A program made the translations under genes and the position numbers. From assembly GCA_964414585.1 (NCBI GenBank), contig CAYPXR010000041.1:7034-71033 (forward strand): a stretch of DNA of 64,000 nt, given 5' to 3'. The DNA comes from DATEMU01 sp964414585. GTDB taxonomy: Bacteria > Planctomycetota > Phycisphaerae > UBA1845 > UTPLA1. A model generated the notes under the pieces. The model was not told where the DNA came from. It did no database searches and saw nothing but the letters and a program-made list of their open reading frames with translations. Below are positions 24,174 to 33,302 of the stretch, in pieces (within the stretch, counting starts at the first letter, position 1; each line of letters opens with the position of its first letter).

Positions 24174-26057
24174 TCAGGATGAAAGGAGTGTCGAGATCGC
24201 ACTCGGCTCGATCGGGCGATAGTGCTGTGCCTCCGGCGAGAGCTTCAATCCCTGGGTTTTCAGCCAGTTTGCCCGCGTCAGGACCGCCGCGCCGAGCATC
24301 AGGTTGTTCGCCACGGTCACGACGCTTCGATTCTCCGGCTTTTCCAAAAAGCTGCCACGCACCCATTCGTTGAATGCGCCCATCGCCGGACCGCACCATA
24401 TCTGGTAGTCCGCCCTGCGAGTCGGCTCGCCCTTGTTCGCCCAATCGGACGAGCGGCCGAGATACGATCGAAAGACCAGGGCCATCTTATGCTTCGGGTC
24501 CTTGTCGGCTCGCGCGATCTGATCTGGGTCACGAACCTCGAAAAAGCGGCGAGTCTCGTTCCACGCTTCCTCCAGCGTGCAGCGATAGTAATCTTTTTCA
24601 AGCGAGGCTCGCTCGCGCGGGGGCAGGTCGTCCAAGCCCGAATGTGCACGGTAGAGGTCGTAAAGCTTTCGCGCTCGCACGGCAAACATCGTTCCCCACT
24701 TGAGCACCTGCACCTTGACGCCCATCTCGAACATGTCCGCCGCCGGGGCCATCGCCACGTCGGCCGGTCCGGCATGGGCGAGCATTTCGCGCACGGCTTG
24801 CGACGTGCCCGCTTCGATGCACGCCTGATTTACGGAGCCGGTGAGGATATACGCCGCGCCCATCGCGAAGGCCGCGGCTGCGGAGGCCGGCGTCGAGATG
24901 CCGCCCGCGGCTCCAACGCGAAGTGGCTCCGCGTAACCATACTTCGCCTGCAACTCATCGCGCAGGGCGATCATGCTCGGGATCAACGAAATCGCGGGGC
25001 GATTGTCGGTATGTCCGCCGGAATCGGCTTCGACGGTGATATCCGTCGCCATCGGAATGGATTCCGCGAGTGTGGCCTGTTCCCGCGTGATTTCGCGGGA
25101 ATCGACAAGCATCTTCAAGAGGTTTTCCGGCGGCGGCGACATGAACTTGCGCGCTACTTCCGCCCGCGAGACCTTCGCGATCACGGTGTTCGGGCAGACG
25201 ACGCGGCCTTTGGGATCGCGATGAATCCCATTGACGCGATACCGCACAAGCGGCAGCGTCAGATCCAGATAAGCCGATGCATCGACGAGTTTGATGCCGC
25301 GCCGCAGATAAAGTTCAACCACGCCGGTTTCGAGGTCCGGCTCATTCGGACTGTGGATCAGATTGAATCCAAACGGCGCGTCGCCGAGTTTTTTCTGAAT
25401 CCGGTCGATCGCGATCTCCACCCGGTCGAGCGAGAGCCCGGCCGCGCCGAAGAAGCCGAGCATTCCGGCGCGGCTCATGGCTTCGACAATTTCTTCCGAG
25501 CCGATGCCATTGGCCATTGCGCCGGCCGCGTAGGCATACTTCAGTCGATGTGCCTTGCAAAACGCGGGGTCGCCAAGTTGCGCCGGAGAAAGCGCCGGTG
25601 CGAAGGCGTGCAACGGATAGCTCGGTTCCAGGTTAACGGTCCCTTCGCCGAGCAGGCTGCGACCGCCGAGCCCCACGGCGAGTTTGCCTCGGGAATTCAC
25701 CACGTGGATCGGGCGCGTCACTTGATGGAGCGCCGTCGCCAGTCCCGTGGGGGAGGTATCCGGCGGCGTGTCGTCCGGCAGCCACCAACCCATCGGTCGG
25801 GGCAATTCCGCAACGTCCACATCGACTTTGGAAGCGTCGATGGCCTTGTGTTCATGCGCCTCCAGAGGGAGGTGACGAGCCGCCTTGACCCCCAGGTCGA
25901 GGAGCAGATTGCACCCGGCGAAAAAGCTTCCGACGGCAAGTTTCGCTCCGGTCTTCGCCCCCGCAGCCGCCGCGCTGATGGCGGAAGCCCCCGTGTCCAT
26001 GGCGGTTTGGGTGATGGTTCCCCGTTTTGCCGGCTTCTGTTCGATCTGGTCCGCCAT
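24174..26057 (-). CDS. pfaD: PfaD-type FMN-dependent enoyl reductase
   Basis: About 627 aa from the ATG at 26057, which has GAGGGG upstream. It has the 2-nitropropane-dioxygenase-like TIM barrel of PfaD: GLGGRSLLGEGTVNLEPSYP, GIGSEEIVEAMSRAGMLGFFGAAGL, FGFNLIHSPNEPDLE, EADSGGHTDNRPAISL, GAAGGISTPASAAAAFAMGA and the long C-terminal PfaD extension ending near NLMLGAAVLTRANWLK. In PUFA-type synthases this stand-alone enzyme reduces the trans-2-enoyl-ACP in selected cycles, which sets the double-bond pattern. It is the first gene of the operon; pfaA follows after 73 bp. The first 60 residues (Ala-rich, before the barrel) look variable. Confidence 0.93.
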   Translation of the reverse strand: MADQIEQKPAKRGTITQTAMDTGASAISAAAAGAKTGAKLAVGSFFAGCNLLLDLGVKAARHLPLEAHEHKAIDASKVDVDVAELPRPMGWWLPDDTPPDTSPTGLATALHQVTRPIHVVNSRGKLAVGLGGRSLLGEGTVNLEPSYPLHAFAPALSPAQLGDPAFCKAHRLKYAYAAGAMANGIGSEEIVEAMSRAGMLGFFGAAGLSLDRVEIAIDRIQKKLGDAPFGFNLIHSPNEPDLETGVVELYLRRGIKLVDASAYLDLTLPLVRYRVNGIHRDPKGRVVCPNTVIAKVSRAEVARKFMSPPPENLLKMLVDSREITREQATLAESIPMATDITVEADSGGHTDNRPAISLIPSMIALRDELQAKYGYAEPLRVGAAGGISTPASAAAAFAMGAAYILTGSVNQACIEAGTSQAVREMLAHAGPADVAMAPAADMFEMGVKVQVLKWGTMFAVRARKLYDLYRAHSGLDDLPPRERASLEKDYYRCTLEEAWNETRRFFEVRDPDQIARADKDPKHKMALVFRSYLGRSSDWANKGEPTRRADYQIWCGPAMGAFNEWVRGSFLEKPENRSVVTVANNLMLGAAVLTRANWLKTQGLKLSPEAQHYRPIEPSAISTLLSS

Positions 26058-26266
26058 AACCCCTCGACCGCCCAAAAATTGGTCGTCCGCCGCTGGAATC
26101 GCACAAAAAGCCGCGCCAGCCTAACCGACGCGACCGTCCAGGGGAATCGTCGCCGTGCCCGTGAGAAATCACGGGGCCGCCTCCCTTGCGGCCTGACGCC
26201 GGCGCGGTAACCTTATTGGTTCGGTTTCGCTCGTTTATCCACCGCAACGACAAGGAGTTGCACCCC

Positions 26267-28393
26267 ATGATGAAGTGGTTTCGTACGCATACCAAGCAGA
26301 TCATGGCCTTTCTCGTTCTCGTGGCCATGTTCTCGTTTGTGGGCGGGTCAGCGCTGGTCAAGGCGTTGTCGCCGGATCCTTCCAAAGAGCCGTTTGGAAC
26401 GGCCTTCGGAAAAGAATTCAATTATCGCGCCATTCATGAAGCGCAGCGCGACGTCCACGTCCTGGAAATTGTTTCCATGCGATCGCCCGCGGCCAAGGCG
26501 CAATACGGCGAGATGTGGCAATGCGGCCGCAAGGACCTCACGGTCCAGCACTGGTACCTCCTGGGACTCGAGGCCGAACGCGCCGGGATTCAGGTGTCCG
26601 ACAAGGAAATCGACGACCAGATGCAAGCCCTGCCGGCGAATTTGCTGGAACACCTCCGGACCAGCCCTGACCGCATCACGCCGGCGGATATCCGCCAGGC
26701 CCTTGAACGCCAAATGGCCATCGAAAAGAACAGCCGCCGGGTCACGAACGCGGCGATTCCCTCGGAAAGCCAGATCCGCCACTTCGTCCGCGATACGGAA
26801 GACAAGGTGAAAGTGCGGCTCGTCCCGCTCGACGCCGAAAAATTCATCGATGAAAAAGAGCCGGTCAGCGAAGCGGAATTGAAGGCGCAATTTGACAAGT
26901 ACAAGAGCGCGGACCCGTCCAAGGATGAGAGCGGGTTTGGGTACCAGTTTCCGCAACGAGTGAAATTGCAATACGTCGTCGCCGAAATTCCACAGATCGC
27001 CGCCGGCGTGGAGATTTCGCAGGATGCGATTCGGTCCACCTGGAAAGCCAATAAGTCCAAGTACAAGAAAGTGATTTACGTCAATCCGCCCACCAGCGCG
27101 CCGGCGCCGGTGACGAGCGGACCGGCCTCACAGCCTGAAAAGCCGAAGCCTGAGCCGAAGACGGTGGAGAAAAGTTTCAGCGAGGCCCAGGCGGATGTGG
27201 AACGGGACCTTCGACAAAAGGCCGCCCAGCAGGCCGCCGATCAGGCCATGCGCAAGATTCAAAGCCAATTGCAAAAGCCCTGGCTGGGTGAAAAGACGGA
27301 CGCCTCGGGCTACAAGCCGATCCCTTCGGCCGCAAAGGAGCCCCAGGCGATGAAGGCGGTTTGCGATCGAATCGCCGCCGAGTTCAAAATCCCGATGGAG
27401 TACGGTGAAACCCCGCTCGTTTCACAAGAAGAGTTGTCCAAGCTTCCCAGGATCGGCGGCACGGCCCTGGCGGGTGGTGCGGCCGGCGCCGGTGGCGGCG
27501 AAAACCTGCGAATCGAAGAGTACGCGTTCCGGAACCCGCTTTTCTATAAGCATGCCGCGGGAACGGAAACGTTGCCGAGCCTCCAATTGTTCCAGGTTCC
27601 CGAGGCGCCGTTGTCGGATGCCATGCAATTTCAATCGATCACGATGCCGGCGAGCAAACTGGTCTTATTCCGCGTCATTGAGGCTAGAGAGTCCGAATCG
27701 CCCGCCTCCGTTGACGATGTCCGCGCCGCCGTGCAACACGATGTTCGTCTTCTGAAGGCATTCTCCAAAATCGAGCCGACCGCGAAAGAGCTTCTTGCGG
27801 CGGGCGAGCGACTGGGGATTGAAAAGGCGATGGACCTTTTCCCCGATCTCAAGGAAAAGCGCGACGCCACCGTGATCACGCCGCCGCCCTTCGCGCGCAT
27901 GACGAACCAATTCGCCGCGCGAATGCGCCAAAAGACCTCCATCGGGGAGCCGATGATGGTGCCCTCCAATGTCCCGGGTGTCGGAACTTCAAAGGAATTC
28001 ATTGACGCCTGTTTCGACATGACCGCGCCGGGCTGGAAGCCTCCGGCGATGGAGCTTCCTAAGACCGATCGAACGCAGGCCGCGACCACGCGCCCGGCCA
28101 TGGAACCGGCGCCCAAGGTCCAATTGGTCTCGCTGCCGAAGGCGCACAAATGGGTCGTCGTCGAATTGACCGGCACGGAACCGGTGGATGAGGGCAAGTA
28201 CGAGTCCCAGTTTCGTCAGATGGCCTACTACAGCCTGATGACCGAGCGCGGCATGGCTCTGCGCGACCATTGGTTCCAACCGGAGGACGTGGAGAAACGA
28301 TGCGGCTTCCATCGGCTGGGCGGCGACGACGGCTTGTCGCCGGTCCACGGCGTCGGCGCCGACGGTCACGCGCCACCCTCACCTTATTTCTAG
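26267..28393 (+). CDS. SurA/PpiD N-domain-like membrane-anchored protein
   Basis: About 708 aa. The start at 26267 has AAGGAG at good spacing. One N-terminal transmembrane segment (QIMAFLVLVAMFSFVGGSALV) follows a short basic tail, as in PpiD. The region after it has SurA-N-like helices (ERAGIQVSDKEIDDQMQALP, TPADIRQALERQMAIEKNSRRV). A Pro/Ala/Lys linker near residue 285 separates two periplasmic parts. I see no parvulin active-site pattern, so isomerase activity is doubtful and a holdase-type chaperone role for exported proteins is the safer inference. It is transcribed divergently from pfaD. Confidence 0.65.
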   Translation: MMKWFRTHTKQIMAFLVLVAMFSFVGGSALVKALSPDPSKEPFGTAFGKEFNYRAIHEAQRDVHVLEIVSMRSPAAKAQYGEMWQCGRKDLTVQHWYLLGLEAERAGIQVSDKEIDDQMQALPANLLEHLRTSPDRITPADIRQALERQMAIEKNSRRVTNAAIPSESQIRHFVRDTEDKVKVRLVPLDAEKFIDEKEPVSEAELKAQFDKYKSADPSKDESGFGYQFPQRVKLQYVVAEIPQIAAGVEISQDAIRSTWKANKSKYKKVIYVNPPTSAPAPVTSGPASQPEKPKPEPKTVEKSFSEAQADVERDLRQKAAQQAADQAMRKIQSQLQKPWLGEKTDASGYKPIPSAAKEPQAMKAVCDRIAAEFKIPMEYGETPLVSQEELSKLPRIGGTALAGGAAGAGGGENLRIEEYAFRNPLFYKHAAGTETLPSLQLFQVPEAPLSDAMQFQSITMPASKLVLFRVIEARESESPASVDDVRAAVQHDVRLLKAFSKIEPTAKELLAAGERLGIEKAMDLFPDLKEKRDATVITPPPFARMTNQFAARMRQKTSIGEPMMVPSNVPGVGTSKEFIDACFDMTAPGWKPPAMELPKTDRTQAATTRPAMEPAPKVQLVSLPKAHKWVVVELTGTEPVDEGKYESQFRQMAYYSLMTERGMALRDHWFQPEDVEKRCGFHRLGGDDGLSPVHGVGADGHAPPSPYF

Positions 28394-28414
28394 TTCTCAC
28401 GATCCGCGAGTGAA

Positions 28415-28807
28415 TTAGGGCTGGCGGACGATGGCGACCGGCCTGCGGTTCTCATCCACGGAAACGTAGACGATCTCGGCGGACGTCACCGGCACGCGGC
28501 GAGAGGGTGAATCCCACCGGTCGGCCTCGACGGAAACTCGCACGCGAATCGACGTCCGGCCGACCGTCACCAATTCGGTGTAAAAACTCAGCACATCCCC
28601 GACGTAAACCGGCTGCTTGAATTCGACGCGGTCCATCGCCACGGTCACGACGTGGCTGCAACCCGTCTTGCGGGCTTCGATCGCCCCGGCCTGATCGAGG
28701 TACGACAGAATCACTCCGCCGAAGATCGTCCCATGCGCGTTCGTATCTCGCGGCATCATCATGACGCGAATGGCGGGTTCATGTCCTGTGGATCCGGCAT
28801 GGCTCAT
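28415..28807 (-). CDS. Acyl-CoA thioesterase (hotdog, YciA/BFIT-like)
   Basis: About 130 aa. The hotdog signature RDTNAHGTIFGGVILSYLDQAGAIEA contains the family Asn-His-Gly...Asp pattern, followed by VVTVAMDRVEFKQPVYVGDVLSFYTELV. Family members hydrolyse acyl-CoA. The start at 28807 matches the family N-terminus but has no clear ribosome-binding site; an upstream in-frame GTG at 28861 is possible. It is not in the pfa operon (opposite side of the SurA-like gene), so a role in releasing the pfa product is only a guess. Confidence 0.8.
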   Translation of the reverse strand: MSHAGSTGHEPAIRVMMMPRDTNAHGTIFGGVILSYLDQAGAIEARKTGCSHVVTVAMDRVEFKQPVYVGDVLSFYTELVTVGRTSIRVRVSVEADRWDSPSRRVPVTSAEIVYVSVDENRRPVAIVRQP

Positions 28808-28982
28808 GAGGTGGGTGATTGTAAGGCGAACCTCATTCCAAGACACGGCCCCTTTCAGCACAGATCCTGGGCGATCAGGAGGATTGCATTTGTCCGCCGA
28901 TAGAGATAGAAGTTACACGTGCCGTCCCGGGGGGGCGAGGCGGACGATTGCGCGTTGGGAATTTCGCAAGGAGCGCGAACCG

Positions 28983-29825
28983 ATGGCCGGTGATTCACGT
29001 TGTATCGGCGTCTTCGATTCCGGCATCGGCGGTCTGACCGTCGTCCGCGAGCTTCAACGCCGCCTGCCCAATGAGCGCATCATCTATTTCGGCGACACCG
29101 CCCGCGTCCCCTACGGAATCAAGAGCACGCAAACCGTCACCCGCTTCGCCAGGGAAATCTGTGATTTCCTCCTGCGCTTCGAGCCCAAGATGATCGTCAT
29201 TGCCTGCAACACCGTCAGCGCGGTCGCGCTCGAAGAATTGGAATCGGTGCTCAGCGTACCGGTCTGCGGCGTGGTCGATCCCGGTGCGCGGCAGGCGGTG
29301 CTCCTGGCCCAGGGCCATACGATCGCGGTGATTGCCACCGAGGCCACGATCTCCTCGGACGCGTATCGCCGGGCCATGAACCGATACCAGCCGAATACCC
29401 GCGTGATCCAGAAGCCCTGCCCGCTCTTCGTGCCTCTCGTGGAAGAAGGGCGGCGCTGCGACGATGCCATCACCAAAGCCGTCGTCCGCGATTATCTCGA
29501 ACCGATTTTGCGCCTCGACCCCAAAGTGATGGTGCTGGGCTGCACCCATTACCCGCTTTTGAAGCAGGCGATCGCGGATTTCGCCGGCCCCGGCGTCAAA
29601 CTGGTCGATTCCGGCGAGCAGATGGCCAACACGGTCGTCGAGCGGCTGCGATCGAAGGGGGCTCTTGCCGAAGAAAACTCCGGAGGCAGCCTGACTTGCT
29701 ACGTCAGCGATAATCCGCAAAGATTTCGCGAACTGGGGCAGCGTTTCCTCGATCACGCCGTCGTGGACGTGACGTGGGTTTCGCACGAACAGCTTGTTTC
29801 CAATGAACAGGCGACGACGATTTAG
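28983..29825 (+). CDS. murI: Glutamate racemase
   Basis: About 280 aa. The start at 28983 follows AAGGAG at good spacing. The racemase blocks are IGVFDSGIGGLTVVREL (catalytic Asp), PNERIIYFGDTARVPYG, IVIACNTVSAVAL (first catalytic Cys) and MVLGCTHYPLLK (second catalytic Cys). It makes D-glutamate for peptidoglycan, consistent with dapA and dapF in the same window. It overlaps the start of the downstream HEAT lipoprotein gene. Confidence 0.95.
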   Translation: MAGDSRCIGVFDSGIGGLTVVRELQRRLPNERIIYFGDTARVPYGIKSTQTVTRFAREICDFLLRFEPKMIVIACNTVSAVALEELESVLSVPVCGVVDPGARQAVLLAQGHTIAVIATEATISSDAYRRAMNRYQPNTRVIQKPCPLFVPLVEEGRRCDDAITKAVVRDYLEPILRLDPKVMVLGCTHYPLLKQAIADFAGPGVKLVDSGEQMANTVVERLRSKGALAEENSGGSLTCYVSDNPQRFRELGQRFLDHAVVDVTWVSHEQLVSNEQATTI

Positions 29826-30609
29826 CGCGATGGGGCGAACGCGGCACTCCTGCTCTTTCATACTTGTAGCCATGAGCCTGTCCATGGTGTTTGGCGCGGG
29901 CTGCGCATCGTCTCGCGGGGGGAACTGGTTTCACAAACCCAGGACCAGCCGCGATTATCTCGATATGGCGCTGGAGGCGCCGGGCGCCGACGACCGGCGA
30001 AAGGGCGTCATCGGTCTGGCCGCGACTCGCGATGGCAAGAGCGATTGGGCGATGAAAGTCTACGATACGGTCGCGCGCACCGATCGCGACGCGATGGTCC
30101 GGTGCGCCGCGATCCGCGCCATGGCCCCGGCGGCCGGCGCCGAACAAGTCCCCACGACGCTCAAGCTGCTCTTAAGTTCGGCGCAGACCATCAAGGACTG
30201 CCGTCCCGCGCCAGGACCGGTCCGTTGGGAAGCGTCCAAAGTGCTCCTGGGAATCATTCGAGATTACACCTACCAGGAGTCGCAGCGCGATCAAATCGTC
30301 AAGACGCTGTTGAATCGCCTTGCCCGGGATACGGAGCGAAGCGTACGGATGACTTCGATCGAAGCGCTGTCTTATTTTGCGGAGCGGGACGTTCCTCCGG
30401 CCCTGATCGATGTGTTGGGAGAGGACGACTTCGCGCTTCAGCACGCAGCCGAGGAAGCGCTCATCGCCCTGACCGGCCAGACCCACGATCACGACGCCAA
30501 GGCCTGGCGTAAATGGCTGGCCGAGACCAAGGACCCCTTTGCCCAGTCGGGGCAGATCCCGGAAGGCGCGTCAGCAAAAAAATCGGTCTGGGGCGAATGG
30601 CCGTGGTAA
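29803..30609 (+). CDS. HEAT-repeat lipoprotein
   Basis: About 268 aa. A lipoprotein signal ends in a lipobox (MSLSMVFGAGCAS), so the mature protein is lipidated at Cys. The rest is a run of helical HEAT-like repeats: DYLDMALEAPGADDRRKGVIGLAA, RDAMVRCAAIRAMA, RSVRMTSIEALSYFAERD and DDFALQHAAEEALIALTGQ. HEAT repeats are protein-binding scaffolds; the partner is unknown. The start is uncertain: ATG at 29803 (overlapping murI) or ATG at 29830 (5 nt after the murI stop). Probably co-transcribed with murI. Confidence 0.7.
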   Translation: MNRRRRFSAMGRTRHSCSFILVAMSLSMVFGAGCASSRGGNWFHKPRTSRDYLDMALEAPGADDRRKGVIGLAATRDGKSDWAMKVYDTVARTDRDAMVRCAAIRAMAPAAGAEQVPTTLKLLLSSAQTIKDCRPAPGPVRWEASKVLLGIIRDYTYQESQRDQIVKTLLNRLARDTERSVRMTSIEALSYFAERDVPPALIDVLGEDDFALQHAAEEALIALTGQTHDHDAKAWRKWLAETKDPFAQSGQIPEGASAKKSVWGEWPW

Positions 30610-30615
30610 TTAGAA

Positions 30616-30682
30616 ATGACGAATTACGAATGACGAAAGGCAGAAAAAGCGAGCGTTTCCTTTCGTAATTCGTAATTCGTCA
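30616..30682. repeat. Heptamer inverted repeat between convergent genes
   Basis: Left arm 30616-30640 and right arm 30659-30682 use ACGAATT/ACGAATG heptamers and pair over 24 positions with one mismatch. The element fills the gap between the HEAT lipoprotein and dprA, and the dprA stop (30680-30682) lies in the right arm. It could act as a bidirectional transcription block, but no clear T-tract is present. Confidence 0.85.
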
Positions 30683-31834
30683 CTTGTCCTTTGAACCGGC
30701 CCGTTCATAAAGGTCGCCCGGCAATCGTCGGACAATTCCTTTGAGCTGAAGGCTCGTCAACACCGCCGCCACGCGGGCGGGGGGCAACCCCGATCCTTCG
30801 CATAATCCCTCAATCGGCAGGGGTTCGTCCGCAATCACAGCGAGCAAGTTTCGCTCCGTATCGTCGAGGGGCAGCGACTGTCGCTGGATGACTTGCCCTT
30901 GTTCTTCCGTCGCCCCGAGAGTCCCCAGAAGCGCGGCGCCGGCCTCGCCGAGTTCTTGCAGGATGTCGGGCAAACCCGAGACGAGCTTGGCGGCCCCCGT
31001 CTTGATGAGATCGTTGCAGCCTTCGGCGGAGGCCGTGTCGATGCGGCCGGGCACCGCAAAGACTTCGCGGTTGTATTCCGACGCCAGACGGGCGGAGATG
31101 AGTGCGCCGCTTCGTCGCGCGGCCTCAACAACCAGAACGCCCAGGGATAGTCCGGCGATAATGCGATTTCGCGGAGGGAAATTCTTGGAATCCGGCCCGA
31201 CGGACATCGGCAGTTCGCTCAACAAGGCACCGAAACCACGAATCTTTTCCGCGAGCTCGCCGGATTCGGGTGGATAGAGATGACACAAACCGCAGCCGAG
31301 GACGGCGATCGTCCGACCGCCGGCCGCAAGCGCCCCGCGATGCGCGAAGCTGTCGACGCCCCGCGCCATGCCGGAGACGATGGTCAGACCCGCATTCGCG
31401 GCCAGCGCGGCAAATCGCTCGGCCTGCTCTGCGCCGTATCGCGAGCAATGGCGCGAACCGACGATTCCCAGGGCCAGCGCGTCTTCGCGCGCCAGCGTTC
31501 CTTTGACGTACAGACACGCCGGCGGGTCGTCGATCTTCTTCAAGGCTGCGGGATAATCATCGTCGTCCAGGCACAATATTCGAACGCCGTTTCGGCCCGC
31601 CAGCTCTATTTCCTCGGTTACGTTGGCCGCGTCCCGACCGCGGGCGATGTTGTCGGCGACTTTGCGGCCGATCTTGTCCACGTCGGTCAATCGTTGGACG
31701 CTCGCGCCGAGTACGGCGTCGATGCCACCCAATTCGCGCAGGAGATTCGCGAATCGGATCGGCCCGACGTCCTCGCAAAGGTGCAGGCGCAGGTATTTTT
31801 CAGCCAGGGGACTGGCCACGCCGCTGGACGACAT
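30680..31834 (-). CDS. dprA: DNA-processing protein DprA
   Basis: About 384 aa. The start at 31834 (MSSSGVASPLAEKYLRLHL) matches the family N-terminus. The Rossmann-like DprA core is visible: CLYVKGTL, LGIVGSRHCSRYG, TIVSGMARGVDSFAHRGALAAGGRTIAVLGCGLCHLYPPE, FPPRNRIIAGLSLGVLVVEAARRSGALISARLA and VFAVPGRIDT. A SAM-like N-domain and a C-terminal winged helix (LPIEGLCEGSGLPPARVAAVLTSLQLKGIVRRL) flank it. Known role: loads RecA on incoming single-stranded DNA during natural transformation. No competence pilus genes are in the window. Confidence 0.93.
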   Translation of the reverse strand: MSSSGVASPLAEKYLRLHLCEDVGPIRFANLLRELGGIDAVLGASVQRLTDVDKIGRKVADNIARGRDAANVTEEIELAGRNGVRILCLDDDDYPAALKKIDDPPACLYVKGTLAREDALALGIVGSRHCSRYGAEQAERFAALAANAGLTIVSGMARGVDSFAHRGALAAGGRTIAVLGCGLCHLYPPESGELAEKIRGFGALLSELPMSVGPDSKNFPPRNRIIAGLSLGVLVVEAARRSGALISARLASEYNREVFAVPGRIDTASAEGCNDLIKTGAAKLVSGLPDILQELGEAGAALLGTLGATEEQGQVIQRQSLPLDDTERNLLAVIADEPLPIEGLCEGSGLPPARVAAVLTSLQLKGIVRRLPGDLYERAGSKDK

Positions 31835-31874
31835 GGCGGGGATTGTAATAAGGCGCGTGAGAAACGAAACGGCG

Positions 31875-32330
31875 TCAGGCGGTCGCGGGAACGGCGAAGA
31901 CTTCGTCGATCGGCTGGCGGTTCTGGAAGCCGGCGCCGACCTCGTGCCAGTACTCAATTCTCGCTTCACCGAGCCGCCAACAGAGTTCGACGACGCGGCC
32001 TTCGCGGACCGCGGCAAAGTCGATCAGGCCGAGCCGCCAGTCCTTGATTTCACAGCCGACAGCGGCCAATTCGCTCGTCAGTTCGCGGAGCTTGTCGAGT
32101 TCCAATTCGTACTGCCGGCAAAGGCTGGCCTGCTCCTCGCTGCTGACGGAGGGGCGGCGGATGTGGCAGCGTTCTTCGAGCGAATCGACCTTCTTATATT
32201 GCCGAACCATGTCGGCGACGATCCGCTGGACGAGCGGAAGGGTTCGATTGGCATGTTCGAGCGTGAAGATGCGCGGGGACTTATTCTTGGCGGAGCGCCG
32301 CCGGGATTTTGCAACGTCGAAGACTTCCAT
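31875..32330 (-). CDS. DUF2203 family protein
   Basis: 151 aa. After a basic N-terminus comes RIFTLEHANRTLPLVQRIVADM, the hallmark start of DUF2203 proteins, then a long helical segment. It ends with the conserved EIKDWRLGLIDFAAVREGRVVELCWRLGEARIEYWHEVGAGF. The function of the family is not established. Upstream of dprA on the same strand (40-bp gap), probably co-transcribed. Confidence 0.8.
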   Translation of the reverse strand: MEVFDVAKSRRRSAKNKSPRIFTLEHANRTLPLVQRIVADMVRQYKKVDSLEERCHIRRPSVSSEEQASLCRQYELELDKLRELTSELAAVGCEIKDWRLGLIDFAAVREGRVVELCWRLGEARIEYWHEVGAGFQNRQPIDEVFAVPATA

Positions 32331-32593
32331 GGAGGCCTCGCTCTCTATCTGCGCATACCGCGATGGTGGGTCATCCGTGTTAACCTACAACGTTGAAGTT
32401 ACCGCGCCGGCGAGGGAGTGTCAATAAACGCAAGGCGGCCTTCGCAACTTTTGTTTGCATTGTGTTGCGATGCACGCGATCTCGTCGGATCGTCCGCAAA
32501 AATCATCATTCGCAAACGTTCATGGGGAGACGCCCTTCATCGCAAGTCGAGCCCGGCGCGGACGAATCGCCGGCTCCGGCGGATTACCGGACA

Positions 32594-33172
32594 TTATCCG
32601 GCGGGCTTGCCGCCGGCGGCCATCACGGCAAATGACAAAACGACGCACATGAACAAAATCATTAACCCGCAAATGACGAGCGAAGTGATCGCGGGCCAGC
32701 GCGGACGCTCGCGTTTGACCAGCCCGACGATGCCGCAAACGACGGCGATCAATGGCGTTACGCATGAACCGAGGATGGACAAGAAGACCACGCCGGATCT
32801 TTTTTGGATTTCCTCATTGATTGCCTTGCTCGCATCCTGCGGTCTGGTGTCCGGTGGGAGACTCTTGAAAATGGAAACTTGGATGCCGATCAGGATCGCA
32901 ATAATCACCAAGGTGACGGAAACGCTGACGAGCGACGTCCAGCCCAGGACGTTCTTTCTGGGGAGGGCTTCCGACGCGATGGTCGGCGATGCGGGAGTCG
33001 TTGCCACATCGGACGGCGCCGCGATGGGCGGGTTGTCTTGAATCGTCTGGTCCGTCGTCGCCGGGGCCGTGACGACCTTTCGGCAGTAGGGACACGTCAC
33101 GGTCTGGTTTGCAAACTCGTCGTCGATTTCGATGGGTTGTCGGCAGGCCACGCAGAAGAATTGGATCGCCAT
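32594..33172 (-). CDS. Zinc-ribbon membrane protein (DUF4190-like)
   Basis: About 192 aa. The start at 33172 has AAGGAA upstream. An N-terminal zinc ribbon with two CxxC-type pairs (FFCVACRQPIEID and VTCPYCRKVV) is followed by a Pro/Thr-rich linker. Three hydrophobic segments follow (WTSLVSVSVTLVIIAILIGI, LGSCVTPLIAVVCGIVGLV and ITSLVICGLMILFMCVVLSF). The last two flank a KRERPRW turn, a pattern often seen in DUF4190-type small membrane proteins. Function unknown. The 263-bp gap to the DUF2203 gene shows nothing else. Confidence 0.65.
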   Translation of the reverse strand: MAIQFFCVACRQPIEIDDEFANQTVTCPYCRKVVTAPATTDQTIQDNPPIAAPSDVATTPASPTIASEALPRKNVLGWTSLVSVSVTLVIIAILIGIQVSIFKSLPPDTRPQDASKAINEEIQKRSGVVFLSILGSCVTPLIAVVCGIVGLVKRERPRWPAITSLVICGLMILFMCVVLSFAVMAAGGKPAG

Positions 33173-33302
33173 CGGGTTCCTTTGGAATCGGTCCAGTCGG
33201 CGGCGGCAAGCACCCGTGCCGCCGGGCAGGAGGGACATCCTACAGGATGGTCGGGCGAATGCGAAAGGTCGGCGGGTGACGGGTTCAGACGGGCCATACC
33301 TG

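Noticed and set aside
28415..28807. Thioesterase as a dedicated release enzyme of the pfa synthase
   Set aside because: It is on the far side of a divergent gene and its family acts on many acyl-CoAs; context alone does not support the link.
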